From: Phocaeicola sartorii JCM 17136 = DSM 21941
Lineage (GTDB): Bacteria; Bacteroidota; Bacteroidia; Bacteroidales; Bacteroidaceae
Assembly: GCF_000614185.1 (NCBI RefSeq)
Contig: NZ_BAKM01000024.1
Span: forward strand, 1 to 64,000
Length of the DNA stretch: 64,000 nt
Direction: 5' to 3'
The position numbers and the translations under genes are program-made. Shown here one piece after another: positions 11,479 to 20,803 of this stretch. The notes under the pieces were generated by a model that worked only from the letters and a program-made list of their open reading frames with translations, searched no databases and was not told the origin of the DNA. The stretch's first letter is position 1; every line of letters begins with the position of its first letter.

Positions 11479-11504
11479 TGTGGTAATGATGTAGATAAAA
11501 TGAA

Positions 11505-12762
11505 ATGACAATGGAACAGATTGAGAATATTTTAAAACAGGCAAAGCAGGCAAAAGGATCTCTTGCTTTCTGCAAGGAGGAGATCATCAATGACACCTTG
11601 TCTGCCTTGGCCGACAGAGTGGAGGCGGCTACAGACCGGATTCTGGAAGAGAACGCCAAAGATCTGGCGGCGATGGATCCTTCCAACCCCAAATATGACC
11701 GTCTGAAACTGACGGCGGAACGTATTCGCACCATAGCCGCAGGCATACGCCAGGTAGCCGCGCTGCCTTCTCCCTCGGGCAGGGTACTGAGTGAGACCGT
11801 GCGCCCCAATGGCATGAAGCTGACCAAGGTGAGTGTGCCTTTCGGAGTGATAGGCATCATTTATGAGGCTCGTCCCAATGTGACTCTGGATGTGTTTGCG
11901 CTTTGTTTCAAATCCGGCAATGCTGTATCTTAAAGGGGGGAAGCGATGCCGATTGCTCCAACCGTATCCTGGTGGAGATTATCCGGAATACGTTGCTGGA
12001 TGTAGCCCACCTGTCTCCTTATCTGGTGGCATTGTTGCCGGCCGGGCATGATTCGGCCGACGCGCTGCTCCATGCCCGCGGCTATGTGGATCTGATTATT
12101 CCCCGGGGCGGCAAGGGCTGATAGACTATGTGCGGCAGAACGCCACGATTCCCGTCATCGAGACAGGGGCCGGTGTGTGTCACGTTTATTTTGACAAGGA
12201 CGGTGATGTGGCGAAAGGAGCTGCCATAATCCGCAATGCCAAGACACGCCGTGTCAGTGTATGCAATGCCTTGGACTGTCTGATAGTAGATGTGAACCGG
12301 CTCACCGATCTTTCCACTCTTTGCAGCGGCTTGCAGCAGGACAACGTGGAAATCTATGCCGATGATTTGTGTTACAATTATCTGAAAACCTCTTATCCTC
12401 CCCACTTGCTGAAACATGCTTCTACGGATACTTTCGGAACGGAGTTTCTGGACTATAAGATGGCGGTGACGTCGACGATGACCATACAGTCGGCTGTGGC
12501 CCACATTTCTATCTATGGTTCGGGGCATAGTGAATGTATTGTGACGGAGAATGACTGGGCGGCCGGTTATTTTATGAAGGCGGTAGATGCGGCTTGTGTC
12601 TATGTGAATGTGCCCACCTCGTTTACCGATGGCGGCGAGTTCGGACTGGGAGCGGAGATTGGCATCAGCACGCAGAAGCTTCACGCCCGTGGCCCGATGG
12701 GGCTGGAGGAACTGAACACATACAAGTGGATTATTCAGGGCGATGGACAAATAAGACAATAA
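11505..12762 (+). CDS. proA: Gamma-glutamyl phosphate reductase (two frameshifts)
   Basis: NADPH-dependent reductase that converts gamma-glutamyl phosphate to glutamate semialdehyde, the second step of proline synthesis. The sequence is ProA throughout: [29 protein letters not shown], then [35 protein letters not shown], the catalytic-Cys segment [16 protein letters not shown], and the C-terminal [20 protein letters not shown]. Breaks occur near 11927 (one missing A restores [12 protein letters not shown]) and near 12119 (one missing C restores [12 protein letters not shown]). Repaired length is 419 residues, normal for ProA. Two independent breaks in a biosynthetic enzyme inside an intact operon argue for sequence error. 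Confidence 0.94.
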
Positions 12763-12781
12763 TATTATAAATGAAAGGATT

Positions 12782-13746
12782 ATGAGATACTTTACAAACG
12801 TACATGATTTGGGCGACTTGAGGAGTGCCCTTGCCGAAGCGTTCGAAATAAAGAAAGACCGCTACAAGTATGAAACCTTGGGAAAGCATAAGACTTGTCT
12901 GCTGATTTTCTTCAACAACAGTCTGCGTACCCGTCTCAGCACCCAGAAAGCAGCCCGTAACTTGGGCATGGATGTGATTGTGCTCGATGTGAACCAGGGC
13001 GCATGGAAGCTGGAGACCGAGCGCGGGGTCATTATGGATGGCGACAAGAGTGAGCACTTGCTGGAGGCTATTCCGGTCATGGCTTCTTATTGTGATATCA
13101 TCGGTGTGCGTTCGTTCGCTCATTTTGAGAACCGCGAGGACGATTATACCGAAAAGATTCTGAATCAGTTCATCAAATATTCCGGCAAGCTGTATTTTCC
13201 ATGGAGGCTGCCACCGGTCATCCGTTGCAGGCCTTTGCCGATTTGATTACCATTGAGGAGTATAAAAAGAAAGAACGTCCCAAAGTGGTATTGACTTGGG
13301 CGCCACACCCGCGTGCATTGCCTCAGGCCGTACCTAACTCGTTTGCCGACTGGATGAACGAGGCCGATGTGGATTTTGTCATCACTCACCCCGAAGGCTA
13401 TGAGCTGGACCCGAAGTTTGTCCGTGGCGCGAAGGTGGAATACAACCAGCTGAAAGCCTTTGAAGGGGCTGACTTTATCTATGCCAAGAACTGGGCATGT
13501 CCCGGTGTCACTTGTCCTGCCGACTATGGAAAGATCTTGAGCAAGGATATGAGCTGGACGGTAGATGCGGCGCACATGGCAGTGACAAACGATGCTTTCT
13601 TTATGCATTGTCTGCCGGTGAGAAGAAACATGATTGTGACCGATGAGGTGATTGAAGCTCCTACTTCGTTGGTTATTCCTGAAGCGGCCAACCGGGAGAT
13701 CTCTGCTACGGTTGTTTTAAAGAGAATGCTGGAAGGGTTGGAATAA
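12782..13746 (+). CDS. argF': N-succinyl-L-ornithine carbamoyltransferase (one frameshift)
   Basis: The Bacteroides-type carbamoyltransferase that uses N-succinylornithine in arginine biosynthesis. The carbamoyl-phosphate site reads FNNSLRTRLSTQ where classical enzymes have STRTR. Other landmarks are EHLLEAIPVMASYCDIIGVRSFAHF, FSMEAATGHPLQAFADL (carrying the family HP..Q), LTWAPHPRALPQAVPNSF and the C-terminal MHCLPVRRN. The frame breaks near 13192, between IKYSGK and the MEAATGHP segment. One restored base gives 321 residues, close to the family's usual length. It starts 20 bp after proA with an AAAGGA-type ribosome site, so proB-proA-argF' forms one glutamate-to-proline/arginine unit. Confidence 0.93.
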
Positions 13747-13780
13747 CCGGCGGTCGGAATGATGTATTCTTCCTTTTCAA

Positions 13781-13877
13781 TTTATCGTTTCACCTATGTG
13801 ATGAAACCGTATCACCCATGTGATGAAAACTAATCACCTTAGTGATAAAACTTCATCACTAAGGTGAAAGATAAACA
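13781..13877. repeat. 22-bp-period tandem array with inverted-repeat symmetry (array A)
   Basis: Four units begin at 13790, 13812, 13834 and 13856, exactly 22 bp apart. The first two are near copies of TCACCyATGTGATGAAAaC; the third has TCACCTTAGTGATAAAAC; the fourth is an inverted version. Each unit holds a small TCAC...GTGA palindrome. The flanks are also inverted copies of each other (TTTATCgTTTCACCT at 13781 and AGGTGAAAGATAAA at 13861), so the whole block could fold into one large hairpin. It lies 34 bp after the argF' stop. Confidence 0.8.
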
Positions 13878-14255
13878 GAAAAGGGTAGCGCAATGATTTC
13901 TATCGGACAAAAAACTGTGTGTATCCTTGGCTTGACTATATATAAGACAGTGTGTGGCCGGATTGCCATTCAAGAGAAAGAATCACTTCGGAAACTGAAG
14001 ACCGGGCGGGGGCGGCTGGGACAAACTTACGGAGACGCTTACGGAACTGCTTCCTGACAGATGGAAAAAGGCTAATGGATAAAAAGGGAGCATTAGCCTT
14101 TTTATTTTAGCAAACTATATAGAATCGCGGAGACGCTTACGAGACGCTTACCCGGAAATGAAGGATTTATGAAGGATTGGAAGAGGAATCCTTCATAATA
14201 TCTGCTTGTAAATGAGTGAATTACGCTATTATGAAGGATTTGAAGGAAAAAACGG
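13878..14255. other. Gene-free stretch with terminator and 11-bp direct repeats
   Basis: No convincing gene. It holds a strong hairpin (14065-14107), the 11-mer GAGACGCTTAC at 14032 and then twice back to back at 14130-14151, and the 11-mer ATGAAGGATTt twice back to back at 14158-14179. The latter has another copy at 14231 and an inverted copy (AATCCTTCAT) at 14187-14196. In the forward frame around 14015-14080 a short tail DKLTETLTELLPDRWKKANG ends in a stop, which might be a gene remnant but is not recognised. Confidence 0.5.
14065..14107 (+). terminator. Intrinsic terminator
   Basis: The stem AAAAAGGCTAATG (14065-14077)/CATTAGCCTTTTT (14091-14103) has a 13-base loop and is followed by ATTTT. 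It is T-rich on either strand, so it could serve proBA-argF' or the converging rhodanese gene. Confidence 0.75.
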
Positions 14256-14654
14256 TTAAAAACTTATTTCCTTCCCTAATTCCTTCCAGTCCAGGATGCC
14301 CTTATCCAGATTATACACCTTGAATCCTTTTTTTACCAATATGTTGGCGGCGTTGCGGCTGCGTCTTCCACTTTTGCAGTAAACGGCTACGGGACGGTCT
14401 TTTTGAAGAAGCTCCTCGATGTTTGTACCAAACTCATTGTCCAGTACATTGATATTGATGCTGCCCGGTATATGACCCTCGGAATACTCGGCCACTGTGC
14501 GTACATCCACCAGCTGGATGGTCTTGTCCTGTATCATTTCCTCGAACTGGTCGGAGGAAAGGTTCTTGAATTTGTCACTGTCTTTGCCGGTACATGCCCA
14601 TAATCCTAGTGAGAATGCGCAGATGAAGAATACGAAATAGATGGTCTTTATCAT
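14256..14654 (-). CDS. Rhodanese-like lipoprotein
   Basis: A small envelope rhodanese-fold protein (132 residues) with a lipoprotein signal peptide (lipobox LWAC, Cys21). The single rhodanese domain spans about residues 32-130 and shows VDVRTVAEYSEGHIPGSINI and the active-site loop VYCKSGRRS with catalytic Cys93. Single-domain rhodaneses transfer sulfur or bind persulfide; the specific donor and acceptor are not known. The NigD-like gene lies 29 bp upstream on the same strand, so the two may be co-transcribed. Confidence 0.9.
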   Translation of the reverse strand: MIKTIYFVFFICAFSLGLWACTGKDSDKFKNLSSDQFEEMIQDKTIQLVDVRTVAEYSEGHIPGSININVLDNEFGTNIEELLQKDRPVAVYCKSGRRSRNAANILVKKGFKVYNLDKGILDWKELGKEISF

Positions 14655-14683
14655 AAAATGGAATGTTTTGATGTTCTGGTTTC

Positions 14684-15340
14684 TTAAAAATAAAAGATGC
14701 GGCTGGTCATACCTTCTTTATAAGTATGGATGTTGAATACAATCTTATCGCCTGGATGCAGCTTGCCGGCGTATGCCCATAGGGGAACGGACAGATAGAC
14801 TTTACGGTTGAAGCCTTCAATGTCATTGTTCCTGTCATGGTAGAGTGTAAGGTGTAAAGTTTGCTCTCCGTCTTTGCTCTCCAGCTTGTTCTCAATAAAA
14901 TGATAGCTGTGCCGCTGGTCCTTGACTTTGACTTGCAGAATCAGGTTCAGGTAATCACCGCCGCGCCAGATGCTTTGAATGGCCACCGGGTCGGTCTTTA
15001 TCTCCTTGAATTTTGACTCAGGCAAGGGTACTGGAGAAATAACCAGCTGGGTGTTGTAAAGCATGGCTTCTTTTTCTGTTTCCTCCGGACCGGTCAGTGG
15101 GGCGTACATGGTCACCGTGCGATACGTGGTGTCCGGCGCCAGTCCGTCAAGACCGGTGCGTGACTGGATGCGCCACTCTGTTCCTTCGTCCGTTATCAGA
15201 TATCGTCCGGTTCCTGTATGGTCGGTTTTCAAGTCGATCATGTCTGTCAGGACATTGGGATATACATAGTCATCCTCACCGCACGCGCCGAGCAGCAAAG
15301 AAGCCAGAAAAGATAGAATAACGATTTTCCTCATGTTCAT
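14684..15340 (-). CDS. NigD-like lipoprotein
   Basis: A lipoprotein of the NigD-like family, found in Bacteroides and related genera; named after a bacteriocin-associated gene, but the biochemical role is unknown. I choose the ATG at 15340 (MNMRKIVILSFLASLLLGACGED), since a start at 15370 would add ten residues ahead of the signal peptide. Lipobox LLLGAC. After the signal come a short acidic linker and two beta-rich portions (about residues 40-120 and 125-215), consistent with the N-terminal OB-like and C-terminal domains of the family. Ends SRIFYF. Confidence 0.8.
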   Translation of the reverse strand: MNMRKIVILSFLASLLLGACGEDDYVYPNVLTDMIDLKTDHTGTGRYLITDEGTEWRIQSRTGLDGLAPDTTYRTVTMYAPLTGPEETEKEAMLYNTQLVISPVPLPESKFKEIKTDPVAIQSIWRGGDYLNLILQVKVKDQRHSYHFIENKLESKDGEQTLHLTLYHDRNNDIEGFNRKVYLSVPLWAYAGKLHPGDKIVFNIHTYKEGMTSRIFYF

Positions 15341-15392
15341 AACTTTCTTTTTCAGGGTGGACGGTAGCATCCACCCTTTACGGTAAACGTGC

Positions 15393-16550
15393 TTATCCTT
15401 TGGCCGCTTTCAAGTAATTGATGAGCGGATTGGCATACATGGTCAGCAAAGCATGACGCAGGAAAGTGGTGTCTTTGCCGGGAAGATCGACCTTGGCGAT
15501 CTGCTGTTCCACGTAGTTCTCAAAATGCGCTTTTTCTTCTTCTGTGTACTCGGCCGTGAAACGGTTGTCTCCCATCAGGAGGTCACGTGCCACATAATTA
15601 CCGGCAAACAGGCGGTAACTGCTGTGTATATGCCGGTCGATGGTTTCCGAGATGGCGGTAAACAATTCACATTTAGGCAGATTGAGTTTCTTCAGCTCGT
15701 CCAGTTCATGATTCAGACAGGCGGAAGTCTGGAAATGGATGCGTCCTTTGTATCCGTAAAGACCGGTCTGCATATTGATCAGGTCGTCTTCGGGAGTTTT
15801 CTGGAAGTGTTCGTCATCCCGTTTCTGTTGCAACTCTTTTGCTTTCAAGAAGTCACACGGATCGTATTCGTACGAGATGGCGAGCGGGACGATGTTCAGT
15901 TCTTTCAGTCTTTCGATGATATCGCCTTCACCTGCCATGGCCATCATTTTCAATACACTGTCCTGGGTGCGGTCGTTGGAATCTTTGGCGCGCCCCTGGC
16001 GTTGGGCTATCCATAGATTCTCATGTTTTTCCTTCATGGCGAAGTGCATGTAGCGCGACATCAGGGCGGATGCTTCCAGTTTTTGCCGCATGTTGAGGCC
16101 GCGTTTCACGATGAATGATTTATTGACACGTACCAGCTTATGAATCCATGGGTAGATGAGCAGGTTGTCGCCGATGGCGATTTCTACGGTGGTCATTTCT
16201 TTGTCTATCAATAGGATAGACAGGAAAGCCGAGTCCAGAATAATATCACGATGATTGGAGATGAAAGTGTAGTTTCGGGTTAAGTCGGGCAAGGCGGAGC
16301 AGTCGAAAGTCAGTCCGTTGGCTGTTTTCTTCACTAAATCCCATAATAGTCCGTAAAAGAACGCTTTTTGGAACTCCAGATTGGTTTTGCATTGACGCAT
16401 CTTCATGGCAAGGCCTTCGAAAGGCACGCCTGGCATAACAGACTCTACCACTGTCCGGAAAGCGGGGTCAGCGATTAATTCTTCATAGATTTGCGGCAAC
16501 TCTTCGGGAGTGTACGGACGAATCTCGTTAAATTCAGCTGGTATGTTCAT
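15393..16550 (-). CDS. PlsC-like 1-acyl-glycerol-phosphate acyltransferase
   Basis: Membrane-associated acyltransferase (385 residues) of the PlsC/LPLAT superfamily, transferring acyl groups in phospholipid or related lipid synthesis. The catalytic HX4D motif is seen as SNHRDIILD at about residue 96; the glycerophosphate-binding region is near EKHENLWIAQRQGRAKDSND, and VPLAISYEYDP supplies block IV. It is longer than typical PlsC (about 240) because of N- and C-terminal helical extensions, a form common in Bacteroidales. The start codon lies 33 bp upstream-facing from ddl, which precedes it on the same strand, so it is likely the last gene of the PASTA-rluD-ddl run. Confidence 0.85.
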   Translation of the reverse strand: MNIPAEFNEIRPYTPEELPQIYEELIADPAFRTVVESVMPGVPFEGLAMKMRQCKTNLEFQKAFFYGLLWDLVKKTANGLTFDCSALPDLTRNYTFISNHRDIILDSAFLSILLIDKEMTTVEIAIGDNLLIYPWIHKLVRVNKSFIVKRGLNMRQKLEASALMSRYMHFAMKEKHENLWIAQRQGRAKDSNDRTQDSVLKMMAMAGEGDIIERLKELNIVPLAISYEYDPCDFLKAKELQQKRDDEHFQKTPEDDLINMQTGLYGYKGRIHFQTSACLNHELDELKKLNLPKCELFTAISETIDRHIHSSYRLFAGNYVARDLLMGDNRFTAEYTEEEKAHFENYVEQQIAKVDLPGKDTTFLRHALLTMYANPLINYLKAAKG

Positions 16551-16578
16551 AATTTATAAGGGTTAGTTAGTGATATCA

Positions 16579-17552
16579 CTAAAATTTATTTTCTATAATG
16601 TCAGTCATCACATCCTTTATATCCAGGCCTGCGGCACGTACCTGTTGGGGGATGAAGCTGGTAGCTGTCATGCCCGGGGTGGTGTTGATTTCGAGCAGGT
16701 TCACTTTTTCGTCTTCGGTAATGATATAGTCGATGCGGATAAGGCCGGAGCATCCCAGAATGTCATAGATGGCCGAGGTGAGCAGGCGTACACGTTCGGC
16801 CGTATCTTCGGGCAGACGGGCTGGGGTGATTTCCTGTGACTCGCCGTTGTATTTGGCGCCATAGTCAAAGAATTCGTTGGCGCTCACCACCTCGGTGATG
16901 GGGAATACCACTTCCTTGTCCGAGGTCTTGTAGCATCCGCAGGTGATTTCCGTTCCTTTCATAAAGGCTTCAATCATTACTTCGTCACTTTCCTTGAAAG
17001 CTTTTTCGATGGCGGGCTGTATATCTTCCTTCGTCTTTACTTTGGTGACACCGAAACTGGAACCGCCGGCGTTGGGCTTGATGAAACAGGGCAGGCCGAT
17101 TTTGCTGATCACTTCTTCGTCTGTGATTTCAAATCCTTTGCGCAGGATCATCGATTCGGCTACGCGGATGCCGAAGCCTTTCAGGTATTGGTTGCAGGTG
17201 AATTTATTGAAAGTCATGGCCGATACCAGTACGTTGCAGCTGGAGTAGGGGATGCCCAGCAGGTCGAAGTAACCTTGCAGGATACCATTTTCCCCCGGAG
17301 TGCCGTGGATGGTGATGTAGCGAAGTCGAATTGTCTCTTTTCGCCGTTCTCCATGAAGCTGAAGTCGTTACGGTCTATCGGTGTTTTGGTGCCGTCCGGA
17401 AGGACTACTTCCCAGCGGTGGCCTTCCATCTCTACTATATATAAGTTATAACGCTCTTTGTCAATGAAAGAGTAAAGTCCCTGTGCGCTGCGTAGGGAAA
17501 CGACAAGTTCGCTGGAGTCTCCTCCGGCTACAATGGCAATAGTACGTTTCAT
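16579..17552 (-). CDS. ddl: D-alanine--D-alanine ligase (one frameshift)
   Basis: ATP-grasp ligase that makes D-Ala-D-Ala for peptidoglycan. Start at 17552: MKRTIAIVAGGDSSELVVS. ATP-grasp landmarks are GLPCFIKPNAGGSSFGVTKV (ATP-binding loop), ITCGCY, and LEINTTPGMTATSFIP with the Mg-binding Glu/Asn. The frame breaks near 17318; one missing T restores FAYITIHGTPGENG, the conserved HGxxGEDG-like segment. Repaired length is 324 residues, typical for Ddl. The gene overlaps the end of rluD by 4 bp (ATGA), so the two are translationally coupled. It is normally essential, so a genuine null frameshift is unlikely unless another ddl exists. Confidence 0.94.
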
Positions 17553-18628
17553 AGTTCTTCTCTGTTACTGATATAGTTTCTCCACTTGTCTATCAGGTTT
17601 GTCATATCCTCGGGCAGCGGGGAGGTGAAGAACATCTCCTCGCCTGTACGGGGGTGGACAAAGCCCAGCGTCATGGCGTGTAGTGCCTGGCGGGGGCAGG
17701 TCTCGAAACAGTTGTTTACGAATTGTTTGTATTTACTAAAATGAGTTCCTTTTAAGATTTCGTTTCCACCATAACGCTCATCGTTGAACAGTGTGTGCCC
17801 GATGTGCTTCATGTGGACACGTATCTGGTGGGTGCGTCCGGTCTCGAGCACGCACTCTACCAGGGTGACATAGCCCAGACGCTCCAGTACCCGGTAGTGG
17901 GTGACGGCATGCTTTCCTTGGGCGGGGTCGCTCAGTACGGCCATCTGCATGCGGTCTCTGGGGTTGCGTCCTATATTCCCTTCTATGGTTCCTTCGTTAT
18001 TCTCCACGACACCCCATACCAGGGCGTTGTATTTACGCCGGGTGGTCTTGTTGTAGAACTGAAGCCCCAGATGGGTTTTGGCATCGGGGGTCTTGGCTAC
18101 CACGAGCAGGCCCGAGGTGTCTTTGTCTATACGGTGGACCAATCCCACTTGCGGATCGTTAGGGTCGTAGCTGGGGTTGTCTTTCAGATGCCATGCTATG
18201 GCGTTGACCAGTGTGCCGTGGTAGTTTCCGCATCCCGGATGCACGACCAGACCCGCCGGTTTGTTGACTACCATCAACTCGTTGTCCTCATAGACGATAT
18301 CCAGCGGAATGTCCTCGGGGATAATATCATTGTCGTAACGCGGGCGGTCCATCATCACCGTCAGCACGTCGCAAGGTTTTACTTTATAACTGCTTTTCAC
18401 CGGTTTGCCGTTCGCCATGATGAGGCCGGCGTCGGCAGCCTTCTGGATGCGGTTGCGCGAGGAGTTGACCAGCCGCTCGAACAAATATTTGTCCACACGT
18501 ACTTGCGACTGCCCTTTATCTACCACTACACGGAAATGCTCATATAGTTCGGAGGGGTTCTCCACTACCGGTTCCACATCATCCAGTGCGTCATCCAGTT
18601 CATCCACATATTCTTCTGTCATCATCAC
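17549..18628 (-). CDS. rluD: RluD-type 23S rRNA pseudouridine synthase
   Basis: RluA-family pseudouridine synthase; RluD modifies uridines 1911/1915/1917 of helix 69 in 23S rRNA. It has 359 residues, with an acidic N-terminal tail, an S4 RNA-binding domain (VRVDKYLFERLVNSSRNRIQ, about residues 40-100) and the catalytic domain. The active-site Asp lies in LVHRIDKDTSGLLVVAK, and HQIRVHMKHIGHTLFNDERYG is also typical. Three consecutive ATGs open the frame, so the exact start is uncertain by two residues. Only 12 bp separate it from the PASTA gene and it overlaps ddl, indicating one operon. RluD rather than RluC is an inference from order and motif style. Confidence 0.9.
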   Translation of the reverse strand: MMMTEEYVDELDDALDDVEPVVENPSELYEHFRVVVDKGQSQVRVDKYLFERLVNSSRNRIQKAADAGLIMANGKPVKSSYKVKPCDVLTVMMDRPRYDNDIIPEDIPLDIVYEDNELMVVNKPAGLVVHPGCGNYHGTLVNAIAWHLKDNPSYDPNDPQVGLVHRIDKDTSGLLVVAKTPDAKTHLGLQFYNKTTRRKYNALVWGVVENNEGTIEGNIGRNPRDRMQMAVLSDPAQGKHAVTHYRVLERLGYVTLVECVLETGRTHQIRVHMKHIGHTLFNDERYGGNEILKGTHFSKYKQFVNNCFETCPRQALHAMTLGFVHPRTGEEMFFTSPLPEDMTNLIDKWRNYISNREEL

Positions 18629-18640
18629 GGGGTGTTAAGT

Positions 18641-19282
18641 TTAAAACCAGGATTCGTCTATCATCGGTTTGTCATCGCTCACGGTACCGGATTCGTCCAC
18701 CAGCGTCGAGTCTTCGGGCATGGTTTCATTACCGTTGCCCACCATGAGGGTCAGTACGGCCTCGTAGGGGATCTTTTCTCCGGCTTTCAGGTCGCGTCCA
18801 CGGTATTTAATGCTGTACACCCAGTCTTTTTCGCCGCTGATGTATTCGGGTTCGGTCACTTTGAAACCCAACGCACGTAATTTGGCTTCAGCCTGGCGGA
18901 GCGAGCTGTTGTCCATGATATCGGGGATGGCTACCTTGGGGGCGCTGTCCGCATTGACGGTCAGATAGACGGTTCTGCCCGACTTTACCTTGGAGCCGCC
19001 GGAAGGGTTCTGTTCCAGAATGGCGCCGGGGGCTATTCCTTTTACATAGCTGGAGTCTATGACGATTGATTTCAGTGACTGCTTGCCGAGTTCGTTTTCC
19101 GCGGCGCGCAGGTTCATTCCTTTTACATCGGGCACTACCACAGCCTCACCGTGGCGTGTATAACTGTCCAGCCATTGAAGGGTTCCCCAGGCTGCCGCCA
19201 CAATGACCACTACCATCGCTATCAGATTGAGCCAGAAGAAGCGGTTATTCTTGAATGAAAAGAATTCTTTGAATGTTACCAT
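18641..19282 (-). CDS. Membrane-anchored PASTA-domain protein
   Basis: A 213-residue protein with a short cytoplasmic start, one membrane segment (about residues 16-36) and two PASTA domains outside (about 45-113, VPDVKGMNLRAAENEL; and 118-188, IPDIMDNSSLRQAEAKL), then an acidic tail. PASTA domains bind muropeptides or beta-lactam-like ligands in cell-wall enzymes and kinases. Here there is no kinase or penicillin-binding domain, a stand-alone form recurrent in Bacteroidales beside rluD and ddl. The context suggests a peptidoglycan-linked role, but the function is not established. It is the first gene of the minus-strand run; its upstream gap also serves the divergent thrE. Confidence 0.87.
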   Translation of the reverse strand: MVTFKEFFSFKNNRFFWLNLIAMVVVIVAAAWGTLQWLDSYTRHGEAVVVPDVKGMNLRAAENELGKQSLKSIVIDSSYVKGIAPGAILEQNPSGGSKVKSGRTVYLTVNADSAPKVAIPDIMDNSSLRQAEAKLRALGFKVTEPEYISGEKDWVYSIKYRGRDLKAGEKIPYEAVLTLMVGNGNETMPEDSTLVDESGTVSDDKPMIDESWF

Positions 19283-19365
19283 ATCTAACTTAATTATTTC
19301 GGGTCAAAGATACGATAAAATCATTTCTATTCCTATATTTCAAGATGAATATCATATACTTTTAG

Positions 19366-19373
19366 TACCTTTG
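19366..19373 (+). promoter_or_regulatory. -7 box before thrE
   Basis: TACCTTTG fits TAnnTTTG, 57 bp before the thrE ATG. A good -33 element is not evident. Confidence 0.45.
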
Positions 19374-19430
19374 CCCCGCTAAAATAACCTATTTCCTTAT
19401 CAGACTAAACAAAATGGAGCAAAGAAGAAT

Positions 19431-20776
19431 ATGAACGAGACAACAAACGAGGAAGAGGTGCTGTTATTGCGCCGTAAACTAGACCTTTTATTACGTACAG
19501 GCAAAATGCTCATGGAAAGTGCGGCGGACACCAACCGCATTGAGCGGAACATGAAGCGTGTGGCCGCTTATCTGGGCATTCCCGAAGAGAAACTGCACAT
19601 TGATATCCGGTGGACTATGCTGATGGTGAATGTGAGTGACGAGAGACATTCTTTTTCCAAGTTCCAGAAGTGTGAGAACCATGGCATAAATATGGAGACC
19701 ATTTCAAAAATCAGCAAACTTTCGTGGCGTGCCATAGAGCAGGATTATTCATTGGACAAATACGAGGAGGAGCTTGAGAGAATTGCTCGTCAGAAGCGTA
19801 ATTATACACCTTATATTGTAGCTGTCTGCACCGGGTTTGCCTGTGGCGGGTTCTGCAAACTGTTTGGGGGTGACTGGATTGCTTTTCTGATAACAGCTAT
19901 TTGTACTTTCGTGGGTTTCCGCACCCGCGCCCGCTGCATCGAGTTCGGCATCAATGTATATATGAGTATTGCCATCTCCGCGTTTTTATGCACTTGCCTG
20001 GCTTATGCGTTTTCTTTCTCGGGATGGTCTTCCACTCCCTATCATCCGCTGCTGGCGTGTGCTTTGTATATTGTTCCCGGTGTGCCGCTGATAAATTTTG
20101 TGGATGATATGATTGACAATCATTTGCTGGTAGCATTACGCGTGCTGCCAATACCATGATGATGGTGGGAGGAATGGCGTTCGGCATCGCTTTTGCCATG
20201 AGGCTGCTGGTGATGAATGATGTCACTATCGACCAGAAATTCAGCGAGTTGAGTATGGTGCCGCACGATACTTACTGGGTGTATGCTGTCGCGGCTGCTA
20301 TTGCGGCTATGGGATTCGCCACTATATTTAATGTGCAGAAACGGTTGTTGTGGGTGGTGGCTGCCGGTGGGGTTATTGCGGTATGTACCCGTAACTTTGT
20401 GAATTTTGAATTAGGTTACGGTCCGGTCATCGGTTCGTTTATGGGGAGCTTTGTCGTGAGCTTGATAGCGGTAAAGGCTGTTCACTGGTTTCATGTCCCC
20501 AATCATGTGCTGACCATCCCGTCGGTTATCCCTATGGTGCCCGGTGTCTTGATGTACCGTTCGCTGCTGGCGCTTATCAATATGCGTGGAGTGGTGGGGG
20601 AGGTGACACTTGCTTTCTCCAATGGCATCAACTCGGCACTTATCATTTTCTGTATTGCCTTGGGGGTGGCTGTCCCTAATATCTTTGCCCGGCGTTACAT
20701 AGCCAAGGACCGTCAGCGTTTCCTTACGCAGATGTTGGCGGAACGCAGGGCCCGCGGTAAATTTATTGAGTGGTAG
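19431..20776 (+). CDS. ThrE-family threonine/serine exporter (one frameshift)
   Basis: Integral membrane exporter of the ThrE family (PF06738 plus PF12821), which exports threonine and serine in Corynebacterium; substrate here is inferred. The N-terminal cytosolic part (residues 1-120) includes RTGKMLMESAADTNRIERNM, typical of the family, followed by about ten membrane helices. The frame breaks near 20133; one missing G restores HLLVGITRAANTMMMVGGMAFG, joining the first domain (helices 1-5) to the ThrE_2 domain (PSVIPMVPGVLMYRSL). Repaired length is 448 residues. Some genomes do carry the two halves as separate genes, but the clean one-base join argues for a single gene. Confidence 0.87.
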
Positions 20777-20803
20777 TATTTATTTGCGAAGGGGTATTCA
20801 TTA

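Noticed and set aside
10543..11553. A 336-codon open frame antisense to proB
   Set aside because: It is the shadow of the conserved proB gene, with no domain and low-complexity His-rich runs produced by the codon use of the other strand.
13781..13877. Array A as a CRISPR array
   Set aside because: Units are contiguous with no spacers, too short and too variable, and no cas genes are nearby. The same holds for the arrays at 26.3 and 49.9 kb.
19431..20776. ThrE as two natural genes (overlapping ATGA at 20156)
   Set aside because: A one-base repair joins the halves through a conserved helix (GITRAANTMMMVGG), and the window is full of similar one-base losses.
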